From Sebastes aleutianus (Eukaryota > Chordata > Actinopteri > Perciformes > Sebastidae): 64,000 nucleotides of DNA. How positions within the stretch are numbered: the first letter of the stretch is position 1; the number at the start of each line of letters is the position of its first letter. The stretch covers positions 32,280,490 to 32,344,489 of the forward strand of contig CAKAKS010000066.1 of assembly GCA_916700875.1 (NCBI GenBank), given 5' to 3'. The notes beneath the pieces were generated by a model, which saw only the letters and a program-made list of their open reading frames with translations, did no database searches and was not told the origin of the DNA. Made by a program: the position numbers and the translations under genes. Below are positions 1 through 10,740 of the stretch, in pieces.

Positions 1-589
1 GACACCAATGAGAGAATGTCATGTGTATGCAGACTGTTTCCAGAGTTGTGGACATTTAGGAGAAGAAAATATTTAGAAGTCTTGCTTTTGGGAATTGGTC
101 ATGACTGCCTGACTTCCTTTCTCTCGTCCTTCTCTGAGCTCTGCATCGCCTTCAACCACCCATGCTGTGGAGCACTAGACAGGTCCCTGTAGCCCCCCCC
201 CCCCCCGGTCTGAGAAGGGGGGGAAGACGTTGTTCTTCGGCTCCAGCCAGGAAAAAGGGTCTCGGGGGTTTGTTATTTTTGCTGTCCGATAGCATCTACA
301 TGGGTAGCTCAGGGCCCGGTGTTTATTATGCTACCCAGGCAGGTTGTGAGGAGCTGTGGTGGGGTGGGGGGGGGGACCGAGCGGTCCATGCCCATCACCA
401 TAGAGACTCTGTGTCGACAGCATCAGTCAGCCGTCCCCCAGGAAGTGTCAGAAATCACACCTTTGGGTGTCCCGGGGGGTCAATGAGATGCCGATTCCCA
501 GCTGCTCATCAGTTTCCCCCATCCTCTCGTGCTCTCTTTCTCAGCTGGCCAGATGTTGTTGTTGTTTTCTAATTTAAGAATTCTGAATT

Positions 590-905
590 AGGGTTTGAGC
601 TTCATTTGTATTTTAAGGCCAACACTGGTAGAACACTGATACTGGTGTTTTAAGATTTGAGCTGGCAATTGTTGGACGATATTCAATTTACAATGATATG
701 AATCAGAGAAAAGCAGCAAATCGTCCCATTCGAGAGGCTGGTGGCGGTAAATGTTTGGTAATTTTAGGCACGACATGAGTGAAATATCATGACAGCTATT
801 GGATGGATTGCAGTGAAATGTGCTACAGATATTCAAGGTCTCTAGAGGATACATTTTAATAACTTTAGTGATCCCCTTACTTTTCCTCTGGCTCCACCAT
901 CTAGT
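590..905 (-). repeat. Dispersed repeat fragments in first txnrd2 intron
   Basis: On the minus strand the segment from 905 down carries GGATCACTAAAGTTATTA, CACTGCAATCCATCCAATAG and GCTGCTTTTCTCTGATTCAT, all familiar from dispersed fish repeats. The rest of 1-1722 shows a C-run near 190, a G-rich patch near 360 and no other structure. Confidence 0.5.
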
Positions 906-1394
906 CAAAATTTTAATTTGAATAAACATAAAAACTGTGTGGGGAGCATCTGGACGAGCCGATGCACGACACGGGGGAGGGGGGGGTGAGGAAGAGGGAG
1001 GACGAGGATGCTGTAATTTCTCAATACAATGTTCACATCCAAAATAATTAGTGAACTGTTCATCTTTACATCTTTAAACATTATTTAAAAAGTTTTCTGA
1101 ATCTGCGCTTTTAGGGCAAACATTTCCAGAAGAATTACATGTTCAGATGAAGGCTGTGAGATGTGTAAATAATAAAATAATCATTTAACTAGTAATAATA
1201 ATGGTGCAAAATGATGTAAAATTGCATAGTTTTAAGTCAAACACCTTCAAATTTTCTTGGGGGAAGACCCCCAAACCCAATATCTCCTGGTATCTTTTTT
1301 TCACTGTAGAAATTCAGAATGTGTTTCTTTATCCTGCTGCATAATATGTAGGAGCATCCTGACTGGGACACTGCTCCTGAAACCTGAATGTCTT

Positions 1395-1605
1395 AAAGGT
1401 GACATATGAAAAACTGGAGGGGGGCTTAAAGAGACAGGCGCTAAAACGGAGCATTTCAAATAGAGGGTAAATACAGGTTTATTCAGACAGACAGTATGAG
1501 AAAAATAATGTTTTTTGAACATTTAAGCATGTTAAACATGTTCTAGTAGAAACCCAAAATACAAGTATGAACCTGAAAATGAGCACGATATGTCCCCTTT
1601 AAAAC
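1395..1605. repeat. Teleost interspersed repeat fragment
   Basis: The sequence from AAAGGTGACATATGAAAAAC to CGATATGTCCCCTTTAAAAC has the paired AAAGG...CCTTTAA ends and GAACATTTAAGCATGTTAAA core that I recognise from dispersed fish repeats. Confidence 0.55.
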
Positions 1606-1722
1606 CTCTGCAGAATGTGCTATGAGCCCTGTACAGAGAGCCCCTCTACTCTCCCACACCTCTGTTTCTCCTGAGTGGTAATGTAATATTCTCCTTGTGT
1701 TGTTTCCTTCCATTGACCTCAG

Positions 1723-1859
1723 GCAGAGCCCCAGAAACCAAAGCCCTGGGCCTGGACAAGCTTGGCGTGCAACTCAAAAAGGAGACGGGGAAAATAGTTG
1801 TGGCCGATGACGAATCCACCTCGGTGCCAAACATCTACGCTTTTGGTGACATCGGCGAG
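1723..1859 (+). CDS. txnrd2: txnrd2 coding exon 1 of 6 in window
   Basis: The acceptor is cctcag|GC and the donor GAG|gtaggc. The first two bases complete a Gly codon started in the upstream exon, giving GRAPETKALGLDKLG and ending SVPNIYAFGDIGE. The YAFGD segment is the second FAD-binding motif of the pyridine nucleotide-disulfide reductase family. Confidence 0.93.
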
Positions 1860-4800
1860 GTAGGCGTTGTCAGTTAAGGCTGTGAAATCGAATACTGTGA
1901 GAAGCTGTGACAAGCTGTGACAAGCTGTGACAAGTCCACACCCTGGACTGTATATCTAGATGAACGATGCCTCTCCCACAAAAGTGAAACCAAAATATCC
2001 CCGATACCGGAGGTGCCATTTTGACATTTCATTCCTTTCATTTGGAGCCAGAGTCTGAACTGTAGTGATCGGGGGGGTGGGGGGTGCACGAGCACGGCCA
2101 CAGCTTGCTAGCAGGACCACCTAGCTGCTACATTAGCGCCACGGTCGCTAACCATAATATCTCTATAAATACATTTATGATCAAATTGACACACGTTCTA
2201 TTACACAGACTTGTGACGGTTATGGAAAGTTGAAGTTACATCTCCTCTCTCGTACAATTCCCGAGCCTCCGGCTGCACGATTACTTCACTCAGAGCAACT
2301 GTCAATCACGACGTCTCACCCCCTTTTTATGGCATCAAATAAGTGATTAAAACCAAACTTTTCAGTAAAAGGGCTTTATGACCTATACTGCAGCCAGCCA
2401 CTAGGGGGCGATCAAGATGTTTTGGCTTCACTTTTGGGGAGCTGTCATGCCGTCCATCTTTATATATGTTATATCGGTGGTAAATAAACATTGACCTCCA
2501 GCTGATACTCAACACGAGGAAAATAACCACCAATATGAACAAAGCCAGGCCACACTTCCTGTAAAAGAGTATTCCCATTTCCCTTACACCTGTGTGCTAT
2601 CACTAAGACACACTGCAGGTCCTTACCATGAATTTAGGTCATACATATTTGTAGTGTTAGATGTAAAGTGGTGGATAAACCTTGTGTTTTGTTGACACTG
2701 GCTTTAGTTCCTCATTGTCTGGGGTCCCACAAACCCCACTGCTATATGTGTAAAAAGCATAACAATGATTGTAAAATCAATCATTTGTTTTATTTTCTTC
2801 TGACCTTATTCAATATGTAAAAAAGTATCGAAGGGGTAACCCTTCCATTTGCCACAAACCGATGACATTTGATGAAGTTGACAAAGTATAGAAATGAACA
2901 ATGTAGGGGTGATTAAAATATTTAATGAGCGATTAATCTCAAATTAATTGCAAATTTTTTTCTGTTCAAAATGTACCTTAAAGGGAGATTTGTCAAGTAT
3001 TTAATACTCTTATCAACATGGAAGTGGGCTAATATGCTTGCTTTATGCAAATGTGTGTATATATTTATTATTGGAAATCAATAAACAACACAAAACAATA
3101 AAAAATATTGTCCAGAAACCCTCACAGGTACTGCATTTAGCATAAGAAATATGCTCAAATCATAACATGGCAAACTGCAGCCCAACAGGCAACAACAGCT
3201 GTCAGTGTGTCAGTGTGCTGACTTGACTATGACATAAAGTGGGCATGTCTGTAAAGGGGAGACTCGTGAGTACCCATAGAACCCATTTTGATTCACATCT
3301 TGAGGTCAGAGGTCAAGGGACCCGTTTGAAAATGGTCATGACAGTTTTTCCTCGCCAAAATTTAGCGTAAGTTTGGAGCGTTATTGAGCCTCCTTTGCAG
3401 CTACAAGCTAGTATGACATGGTTGGTACCAATGGATTCCTTAGGTTTTCTAGTTATGATAGCAGTGTCTTCACTCTAGCTTTAAAACTGAGCCCGCTTCA
3501 ACCTAAAAATCGCAAGTTGCGTTAATGCGTTAAAGAAATTAGTGGCGTTAAAACAAATTTGAAGTAACACGTTATTATGGCGTTAACTTTGACAGCCCTA
3601 AAACAAAGTTATTACACCAAATAATAACCATTATCTTAAAAGTAGGGCATTTATTTGTGCACACACACACGAAACGTATTATCCACTAGCGAGTACTTGA
3701 CAGACGACTGAGTATTAAGTCATGTAACCACTGGCATTGCCACTGTGTGTTCCAGGCTGAACCAGCCATGTCAATACTAGTTCTACCTGCTGCTTGTAAT
3801 GTCAGTGTTGTTTTTTCACCACGACCAGCTGTGTGCTTCCATCCTGCCTCCCAGGCCTCATGACACACACACACACACACTAACACACACACACACACTC
3901 TCTTTGATTGACAGTTGGCTTTGATGAGTTGTGCTTCGCCCCAATACGTCTGTCAGCTTGTCACAGCAGCAGTGAGGCTTTTTTTTATTTTAAAAAGGGA
4001 GGGTTGATATCTCAATTTGTCCAGTGCTTTGTTGTTTTTTTTTCCCTCTCAGAGAAGAGTGCCAAGAAATGCATTATGATGACGAATGACAGTTACTGGA
4101 ATACCAGAGCACACATCCACATACATGCAGAGGTGCAGGAGATGTTTTGGACAACAGGATGTGCGGTGGTAATTTAACAGGTTGAAGTCATGCCTTTAGA
4201 ATTGCCCCGCAGCCCTTCTGTTTCCTGCACCGTTAAGCTGTGTGTGTGTGCATGCATGTGCGTGCGTGCGTATCCAAGACTATGTGTTTGTCTTTTTTGG
4301 CAGACATCCAGAACAATAAAGGCAAAACACAGACACAGAGTGTACTAGATGGTTTAAATGTTTAGCACTTGCCACTTATGTCAGTCACGGACTCATTGCC
4401 CAACTTGTCTGTGTGTTTGTATTTACACTATTTCGGCATTAATGTGTGTAGTCACAAATGTTTGAAAACAGACGACCAAATGGTTTAAACTTCTGTTACT
4501 TATAGCAAGGTAAATTAATTTTTTAAGACGCAGACTTAGACCTTATGTGTTTGATATACTGAAGTCAATTCAATTGTGTCTCGTTTTAGGGTCGTCCCGA
4601 ATTAACCCCAACGGCCATCAAAGCGGGGAAGCTTCTCGCCCGCAGACTGGCTGGTCACAGCACCGAACTCATGAACTACGATAATGTAAGACACACACTC
4701 ACTCAGAGGCTGATAATTTCTCTTCCAGCTTGAGCCCGCATTGATTTTTTAGCCTTTAGCTTTGCGCTTAATTTGAGGTAAATTCTAACCATTTCTGTTG

Positions 4801-7800
4801 ATTTCTCTCATTTACCCCTCACATCTTAATATACCTCCAGCCTCTTTTCAGGATGAGTCTTTGGCACAAACACACCAGCATTTTCCAAAATGTCATCGTT
4901 CTTCATCATGTTATGTTTACTTGCATTCAACTCTTCTGCAAGTCTTAATATAGGTTTTATTATAGCGTATCTTCATGTTCACATGGGGTCAGGGGGGATT
5001 TCTAAGACTGATATACTCCAATTAGTTTGATGTAGTTTTGATGTCAAATAAATAGGTTTGAAAGATATAATTATTTCTATAATAGATTTGAATCATTCAA
5101 TGGTACTGAAATACAACAAGAAGTAATCATCAGAATAAAAAAACTTTATTGATCCCTGGGGGGGAAATTGCAGCGTTAACAGTTGCTCTTGTATAAGTAT
5201 AAAGAAATGTAAGAAAAAATAGAAATAAAGGAGTATGTAACATGTAAATTATGTACATAATGCTACAATATAAACACAATGCATGTAAAAGAAATATATA
5301 CAAATATTTGCATTAAGATAATAATAATAATAACCACAGTGCAAATAAGTAAATACAAAATGCTGAGAAGTGGCATCTATTAAGTGTGTTGAATATACAT
5401 GCCAGAATGGTATAAATACAAATTTCTTGAAATGTACAGTATAAATGCAGTATTAATGACAGTATTGCACGGTTGAATTATTGCACAAATTAGTGTACAG
5501 TTATTGCAGCTGATGGGTGAGATAAGTCCAGGTCCAGTCTATTGACTCAGAGACAGTCAGAGGGAGGAGTTGTAAAGTTTCATGGCCACAGGCAGGAATG
5601 ACTTCATGTGGCGCTCTGTAGTGCATAGTGAAAAGTATTCCATAATACATGACTTAAACAAATATTGAATTATCATAATACCCAATTTTATGTCAAACAA
5701 CTAATCGATTACTTGTCTAATTGTTGAAGTAGTAGCTTGAAGTTCTGTGTGTGTCCATGTCTGTGTGTCTGTGTGCATCAGGTGGCCACTACAGTGTTCA
5801 CCCCCCTCGAGTACGGCTGTGTGGGTCTATCTGAGGAGGAGGCTGAGAAGAGGCACGGGAAAGACGGCATAGAGGTGAGATAGACGTGTCGCTGTAGTAC
5901 AGCTGTAAGCAGTGCATTTCCACCTGTGTCACATGTCAGCATTCACCCATTCACACACACATTCATACACTGATGGCAGAGGCTGCTAAGGTGCCAACTT
6001 TGCCCATCAGGATCTAATCTAAATACTCATTCAAACACCGATGGCTATGCCTTTGGGAGCAATTTGGGTTCTATGGGTACCCACGAGTCTCCCCTTTACA
6101 GACATGCCCACTCTATGATAATCACATGCAGTTTGGGGGCAAGTCATAGTCAAGTCAGCACACTGACACACTGACAGCTGTTGTTGCCTGTTGGGCTGCA
6201 GTTTGCCATGTTATGATTTCAGCATATTTTCTATGCTAAATGCAGTACCTGTGAGGGTTTCTGGACAATTTTTGTCATTGTTTTGTGTTGTTAATTGATT
6301 TCCAATAATAAATATATACATACATTTGCATAGAGCAGTACATTTGTCCAATCTCATGTTGATATGAGTGTTAAATACTTGACAAATCTCCCTTTAAGGT
6401 ACATTTTGAACATATAAAAAATGTACGATTAAGTTGCGATTAATCACGATTAACTACGATTAACTATGGACAATCATGTGATTAATTGCAACTGAATAAT
6501 TTAATTGATTGACTGCCCCATTCATAACGTTTTAATTACACACCAGAAAAGCTCATATTAAATAGGAGGAGGCCTAAGTGAACTCATAACTTGGTAGTGT
6601 TAGTGGCATGTTGTGAAATGCCTCATAACATAAAACAGTCTTAAAGCATATGATATAATGAGATATGTTCTTTCTTTAAAAAAAAGGTTATATAATATAT
6701 TATGTATAATATATGATTTAGTAAAAATTCCTATTTGGGTGAAAATTGTAACCTGACATCTTATTTTTGTGTAGAAGGGTACTTTGTAGGAGGTCTGTAA
6801 AAGTCCTCAATTTACTGTGAGATTAATGAAACAGCTAATCTCAGTATATCTAGAAGGAATTATTTTTTTAATTACAAATGGCAGCCTCTTTATAATATAA
6901 CAGAACAGAACTGGTGTAGCATTGGTCTACAATTGTGACTGTAACTTATGAGTTTAGATTCTTTACCAAGAAATGAATGGCTACATGCTACACATGCACA
7001 AAGACAGTGTTGGTGTCTTGTTATTGCCATCAACTTGCATAAAACATACAATGTCCCATAACCCCCAAACAAACATTTACACGCACGTCCAATGCAACAG
7101 CGAGCAGCTCAGTATTTAACGTGCTTGCGTACGTGAGCGGTGTACCAGATGCTCGCCGGCAACACCTGCACGAGGCCGTCGATAAACGGTTTAGCCAGCG
7201 AGGTGGGGCTCCTTGCTGTGACTGACGGCCGAGCAGGAGGCCTGATTGAGGTGTGTACGGGGTGATGACAGGCACGCTTAGATCTGAGGAGGAGCTGTAG
7301 CACCGGCCCCCCGACAGCTGCACGGCCCTCACAACTTGTATCGGCACGTTCGCCCCGTAGAATAAAACCCACGTTTTCAGTGAGGAGTTTGAAATCAATC
7401 ACTATCGTGAGCAAACACTGATGTTTTTATTCAGATTGTATACAGGGTGTTTGAAGTAGTGCTCATAAGGTCTTGCAATTGCATTGTTAGTGAGAGACAG
7501 TCATTAGAATCAGAACCAAAATACAGTCAATTGGGAGCCACGCCCTGACACTAGATTTAATGAGTCATTTTGTCATTCATCTCTAACATTAATGGGCTTT
7601 TAATTTGCTTATAAAACTAATTCTTATATTGCCCTGAAGTTTATTCAAGTGTGCTTTTAGTACACTTCTTTTAAACTTAAAATAAGAGAGTATACTTTCA
7701 GTTTACTTTTCATGTACTTATCAGAGATATATGTAACAAAAGTATACTTCATTTTACTTGGCTCATACTGACAAGTATACAGAAAAGTCTGAGTATACCT

Positions 7801-10379
7801 GACTTATACTGACAAGTATGCAGAAAAGTCAAAATATACTTGGCTTATACTGACAAGTATAGTGAAAAGTCTTAGTATACTAAGTTTATAGGCTTACTTG
7901 TACTTAATCTTTTGTTCGAGATATACTTAAGAAAAGTAGAATTCAATATTCTTGCCTTATAGGCCTACAGAAAGGTATACTTGACTTGTAGCTGTGCTTA
8001 CTTTTGATAGAGTAGCCTATTAAAGTGTGTGAGAGTTTCAAGGACGTTTTGATATGAATTTACTTCAATTCATTAATAATTTTCTTTTCTTTTTTTGGAT
8101 TATCCGTTCACCGTGGAGGCATGCAAGAACAACACATTTTATTTTTTTATTTTAATCTCATTACAAATCATCAAGTAAAATAGCAAAAGGGGCAAGCCAC
8201 TTTATGTAATACATAAACCATTGGCTATGTACTATAAGTTAAAGTATACATTCATGAACTAAAAAGCAGAGATGCTCACAAGTCATTTTTTGCAAGTCCA
8301 AGTCAAGTCTCAAGTCTTTGAGGGCCAATGCGTGCCGTATCACCTGCAAAGCATTTTTTGTTTACTGTCCTTTAAGAGAGATCATCATCACTCTGCTGGT
8401 TAAAGCAAAGATGCACAAGAATCTATTTTGACATCACTGTGAAGTACTGATTGTCTGTAGGCAGAATTGATTTGAGAACACAATAATACATTGTATATCA
8501 TTTTCTACTATGAATATGATTTGTCCTCTGTTTTTATATCCATGTAGGTCTACCACGCTTTCTACAAGCCTCTGGAATTCACTGTTGCAGAGCGCGATGC
8601 CAGCCAGTGTTACATAAAGGTAGGGTTAAACTGCAGACCAAACTGAACAGTGATGTTTTTGTTTTAGGTATTTTTGAGCTGGTTTATTTTGTTGGCATAC
8701 GATACACCATATAACTTAGTTTTTTGTGCTCTTTGTGCATGCATACAGTTGAAGGACAGGAGTAGTGGTGCCGAGTCAGCTTTGGCATCCACTTGTCCTG
8801 CTCTATGGTTATTTTGACAGCTATACAGCCAAAAGCAGATGAAACTTCTGCTCCTCGGCTTAAATCCAGTCTTCTGCCTCCTCAGGTGATATGTGAGCGC
8901 GGTGGAGAGCAGAGGATCCTGGGTCTGCACTTCACCGGTCCAAACGCTGGAGAAGTCACGCAGGGCTTTGCTCTGGGCTTTCAGTAAGTTTAACACATCC
9001 TAGATTTTATTTAAGGAACATTTGTGTTATGTATCTTTTAAAGAACAACCATCCAAACAGTTGCGGTGTTGAGTTGATGTGTTTTAACTCACTCAAAGTC
9101 ACCAAGATGTGCCGATTTCTGTTGGATTTTTTGACTGCCCCTGATTGCTTTTTCTCCCTCAACACGCATTTAGTGAGCGATACATTCCAGCTTGTTTCTT
9201 ACAGCAAACCAAACATTCAAATGTAATGTGAGACACCAATTAAAAAAATATAGCTATATGTTAGTTTTAGTTTAGTTTTAGACGGGTAACTCGTGCTTTC
9301 TTTGCCATATGATGGGATGCCTGCTTTGAGGACCACAAAGGCAGAGTTAACTGCATCAGTGAGAGAGCAGTTTATAGCTAGGGTTGGTAGTGTTGTGTAA
9401 ATACATTTGTTGGAAACACTAGGCTGGGTTTTTCAGTTGGGAAATTTTAAAAAAAATAGTGTTCTCTTGCTAGTTTCTCAACATTCCCACCCTACCTTTA
9501 AGTTGTCATTTGTTATAAATATTTTTCTAATACTAATAACATAAAGAACTGCAAGAGACAAAATGAAGACCATTATAAAGCAAAGTATGTGCCTTGTATT
9601 GTGTAGGCTGTGATCTCAAATTCACCAGAATATCTTATCACTCACAGGAGCCTGTACAAAGGGGCTGAGACCTGGTCTTGAGGTCCAGTTCTGGGACGCA
9701 AGCCCTTTTTTGGAATTTCTAATCTGTAAAGTAAAGGTCATTCAGCGGGATCTATTGGCAGAAATGGAATATAATATTCATAACTATGTTTTCATTAGTG
9801 TTTAATCACCTGAAACTAAGGATCATTGTGTTTTCGTTAGCTTAGAATGAGCCGTTTATATCTACATAGAGAGCGGGTCCTCTTCATGGAGTCCGCCATG
9901 TTTGCACAGAACGGACAAACCAAACACTGGCTCTAGAGAGAGCCTTTTGCATTTGAACGTTACCTGAAGACCAGCGTAGCTTCTCCGACAGGCTCGGAAA
10001 GGGAGGGGTGAGCGGAGAGGTATTCAGTTGGTTGCAATCTGCAACCTCACCAAAGAGTATGGAAGCAAAGAGTTTGTTTTTTTACAACAGCCACTGCCGC
10101 CATTTTGGACTGAAACCGCTTATTATATCAAGAATATTTTATTGTTCAACACAGGCCATTTCAGTAGATCAATTTCTACAGTTGTCAGTCATGAGAGTGT
10201 GAGTGAAATCAACGTGAATGACCTCCCCGTGTGTTTGTATTTGTCTCAGGTGTGGAGCAACATATTCCCACCTGTTGCAGACGGTAGGCATCCATCCAAC
10301 CTGCGCCGAGGAGGTGATCAAGGTCAACGTCACCAAGCGGTCCGGCTTGGACGCCACTGTAACCGGCTGCTGAGGTTAA
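1723..10379 (+). CDS. txnrd2: Thioredoxin reductase 2, mitochondrial (selenoprotein), C-terminal six exons; 5' part outside window
   Basis: Six exons joined in phase (1723-1859, 4590-4685, 5782-5874, 8548-8619, 8886-8983, 10250-10379) encode about 208 C-terminal residues. The enzyme transfers electrons from NADPH through FAD and a redox disulfide to thioredoxin; TXNRD2 is the mitochondrial form. Seen in the sequence: the FAD-contact motif IYAFGDI, the dimer-interface motif TVFTPLEYGCVGLSEEEA, GPNAGEVTQGFALG, the active-site His-Glu motif GIHPTCAEE, and the C-terminal Gly-Cys-Sec-Gly redox tetrapeptide encoded GGC TGC TGA GGT before TAA. The residues YKPLEFTVAERDASQCYIK and the end TVTGCUG resemble TXNRD2 from memory rather than TXNRD1 or TXNRD3, and the downstream neighbour gnb1l is the same as in human 22q11.2. 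A gene finder reading TGA as stop would shorten the protein by two residues and miss the selenocysteine. The N-terminal FAD and NADPH domains and the mitochondrial presequence lie before position 1. Confidence 0.95.
2904..3600 (-). mobile_element. hAT-like non-autonomous element, family A copy 1
   Basis: The right end GTTAACTTTGACAGCCCTA and the left end TAGGGGTGATTAA belong to a family seen eight times here. Flanking octamers GAACAATG and AAACAAAG agree at 6 of 8 positions. No coding capacity is seen. It lies in txnrd2 intron 1 of the window. Confidence 0.75.
3863..3898 (+). repeat. (CA)n microsatellite, interrupted
   Basis: Two CA blocks separated by TAA. Confidence 0.95.
4590..4685 (+). 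CDS. txnrd2: txnrd2 coding exon 2 of 6 in window
   Basis: Ninety-six bases, phase 0 at both ends (ttttag|GGT ... AAT|gtaaga). It encodes GRPELTPTAIKAGKLLARRL through MNYDN. The ELTP-AI-AG motif is the helix following the FAD motif in this family. Confidence 0.93.
5130..5645 (-). mobile_element. 3' end of a non-LTR retrotransposon (LINE), 5'-truncated
   Basis: On the minus strand a frame ends TTERHMKSFLPVAMKLYNSS before a stop near 5570. It resembles the C terminus of fish L2/RTE-type reverse transcriptase proteins. The 3' tail GGGATCAATAAAGTTTTTTT on the same strand is a typical LINE 3' end. Confidence 0.68.
5782..5874 (+). CDS. txnrd2: txnrd2 coding exon 3 of 6 in window
   Basis: Ninety-three bases, phase 0 (catcag|GTG ... 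GAG|gtgaga). It encodes VATTVFTPLEYGCVGLSEEE and on to DGIE, the start of the C-terminal dimerisation domain. Confidence 0.94.
6062..6520 (+). mobile_element. hAT-like element, family A copy 2 (truncated)
   Basis: The body (GGGTTCTATGGGTACCCACG onward) and the end GATTGACTGCCCCA match the family, in the opposite orientation to copy 1. The other terminus is missing. Confidence 0.7.
7085..7400. other. CpG-rich patch in txnrd2 intron 3 of the window
   Basis: Many CpG in about 300 bases (for example ACGTGCTTGCGTACGTGAGC and GTCGATAAACGG) inside AT-rich intron DNA. A minus-strand frame of about 100 codons covers it but matches no family I know. It could be a fragment of a transposon or a buried regulatory island. 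Confidence 0.4.
7725..7990. repeat. 41-bp minisatellite
   Basis: The unit ACTGACAAGTATACAGAAAA plus 21 more bases (GTCTGAGTATACCTGACTTAT-like) repeats about three times cleanly from 7767, with decayed units on both sides. It is rich in GTATAC/TATACT. It lies in txnrd2 intron 3 of the window. Confidence 0.75.
8548..8619 (+). CDS. txnrd2: txnrd2 coding exon 4 of 6 in window
   Basis: Seventy-two bases, phase 0 (atgtag|GTC ... AAG|gtaggg). It encodes VYHAFYKPLEFTVAERDASQ CYIK. This segment is one of the best for telling TXNRD2 from the cytosolic paralogue. Confidence 0.93.
8886..8983 (+). CDS. txnrd2: txnrd2 coding exon 5 of 6 in window
   Basis: Ninety-eight bases (cctcag|GTG ... TTTCA|gtaagt). 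It encodes VICERGGEQRILGLHFTGPN then AGEVTQGFALGF, and ends inside a Gln codon (CA|G) completed by the last exon. Confidence 0.93.
9683..10150. repeat. Teleost interspersed repeat, family Q
   Basis: It holds GGATCTATTGGCAGAAATGG near the start, GAGCGGGTCCTCTTCATGGA in the middle and TTCAGTTGGTTGCAATCTGC near the end. Parts recur at 13245-13360 and 56483-56560. It ends 100 bases before the terminal txnrd2 exon. Confidence 0.65.
10250..10379 (+). CDS. txnrd2: txnrd2 terminal coding exon with selenocysteine codon
   Basis: The acceptor is gtctcag|G. The exon encodes CGATYSHLLQTVGIHPTCAE, then EVIKVNVTKRSGLDATVTGC, then TGA (Sec), Gly and TAA. The GIHPTCAEE motif carries the catalytic His and the Glu that activates it. 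A fish repeat of about 400 bp sits roughly 100-200 bases upstream of the acceptor. Confidence 0.94.
10371..10373 (+). other. txnrd2: Selenocysteine-encoding UGA codon
   Basis: The TGA lies between TGC (Cys) and GGT (Gly), followed at once by TAA. The resulting Gly-Cys-Sec-Gly end is diagnostic of animal selenium-dependent thioredoxin reductases, where Cys-Sec forms the exposed selenenylsulfide that reduces thioredoxin. Recoding needs a SECIS element in the 3' UTR. Confidence 0.94.
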
Positions 10380-10740
10380 GCATCTCGGTCTCTGAACACT
10401 AATGAGCACGCGGGGTCCCTCTTAGGCGGTAGTTAGAAGTTCAGCCTGGGTTTCTCCTGCTCTCTCTCGTTGTCCCTCTCCTTCTATGGCCCCCAAAATT
10501 GCCCCCAGTTTCACAGCGCTCTCTCTGGCAACAGGGTCTCTCCATTGGCCAGTCATGCAGATCATCACTGGTTGACCAGGTTAGTGTCAGTGACACATCA
10601 CGTGATAACCAAGACTATGATTATTCCATATACACGCATGCTGTGAGTGTATGCTCTAAAAGCAGAGGGTTATAGATCAGGTTAGGGACTTGTAGCCGCA
10701 GAGTGAGCGTCTTTTAAATAAACAGGCTCATCAATCAGGA
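10380..10740 (+). other. txnrd2: Putative txnrd2 3' UTR
   Basis: The stretch runs from the TAA stop to just past the first AATAAA at 10717-10722. It should hold the SECIS element. A small stem GTGTC-AGT-GACAC lies near 10584. The best spacing match to a SECIS core that I found is GTGA at 10643-10646, AAAA at 10658-10661 and AGAT at 10674-10677, but the helix pairing is poor. Confidence 0.55.
10717..10722 (+). terminator. Candidate polyadenylation signal of txnrd2
   Basis: Canonical AATAAA 338 bases after the stop codon. It is the first such hexamer downstream of the gene. Confidence 0.5.

Noticed and set aside
162..572. Open frame of 136 codons on the + strand
   Set aside because: It spans C- and G-runs, has no splice context or recognisable domain, and lies inside a txnrd2 intron.
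10028..10402. Continuous frame overlapping the last txnrd2 exon
   Set aside because: It reads the exon in a different frame; the first half is repeat DNA. The splice acceptor at 10249 and homology define the true exon and frame.
10402..10470. SECIS core at the first ATGA after the stop
   Set aside because: No adenosines at the expected apical distance and no complementary return strand.
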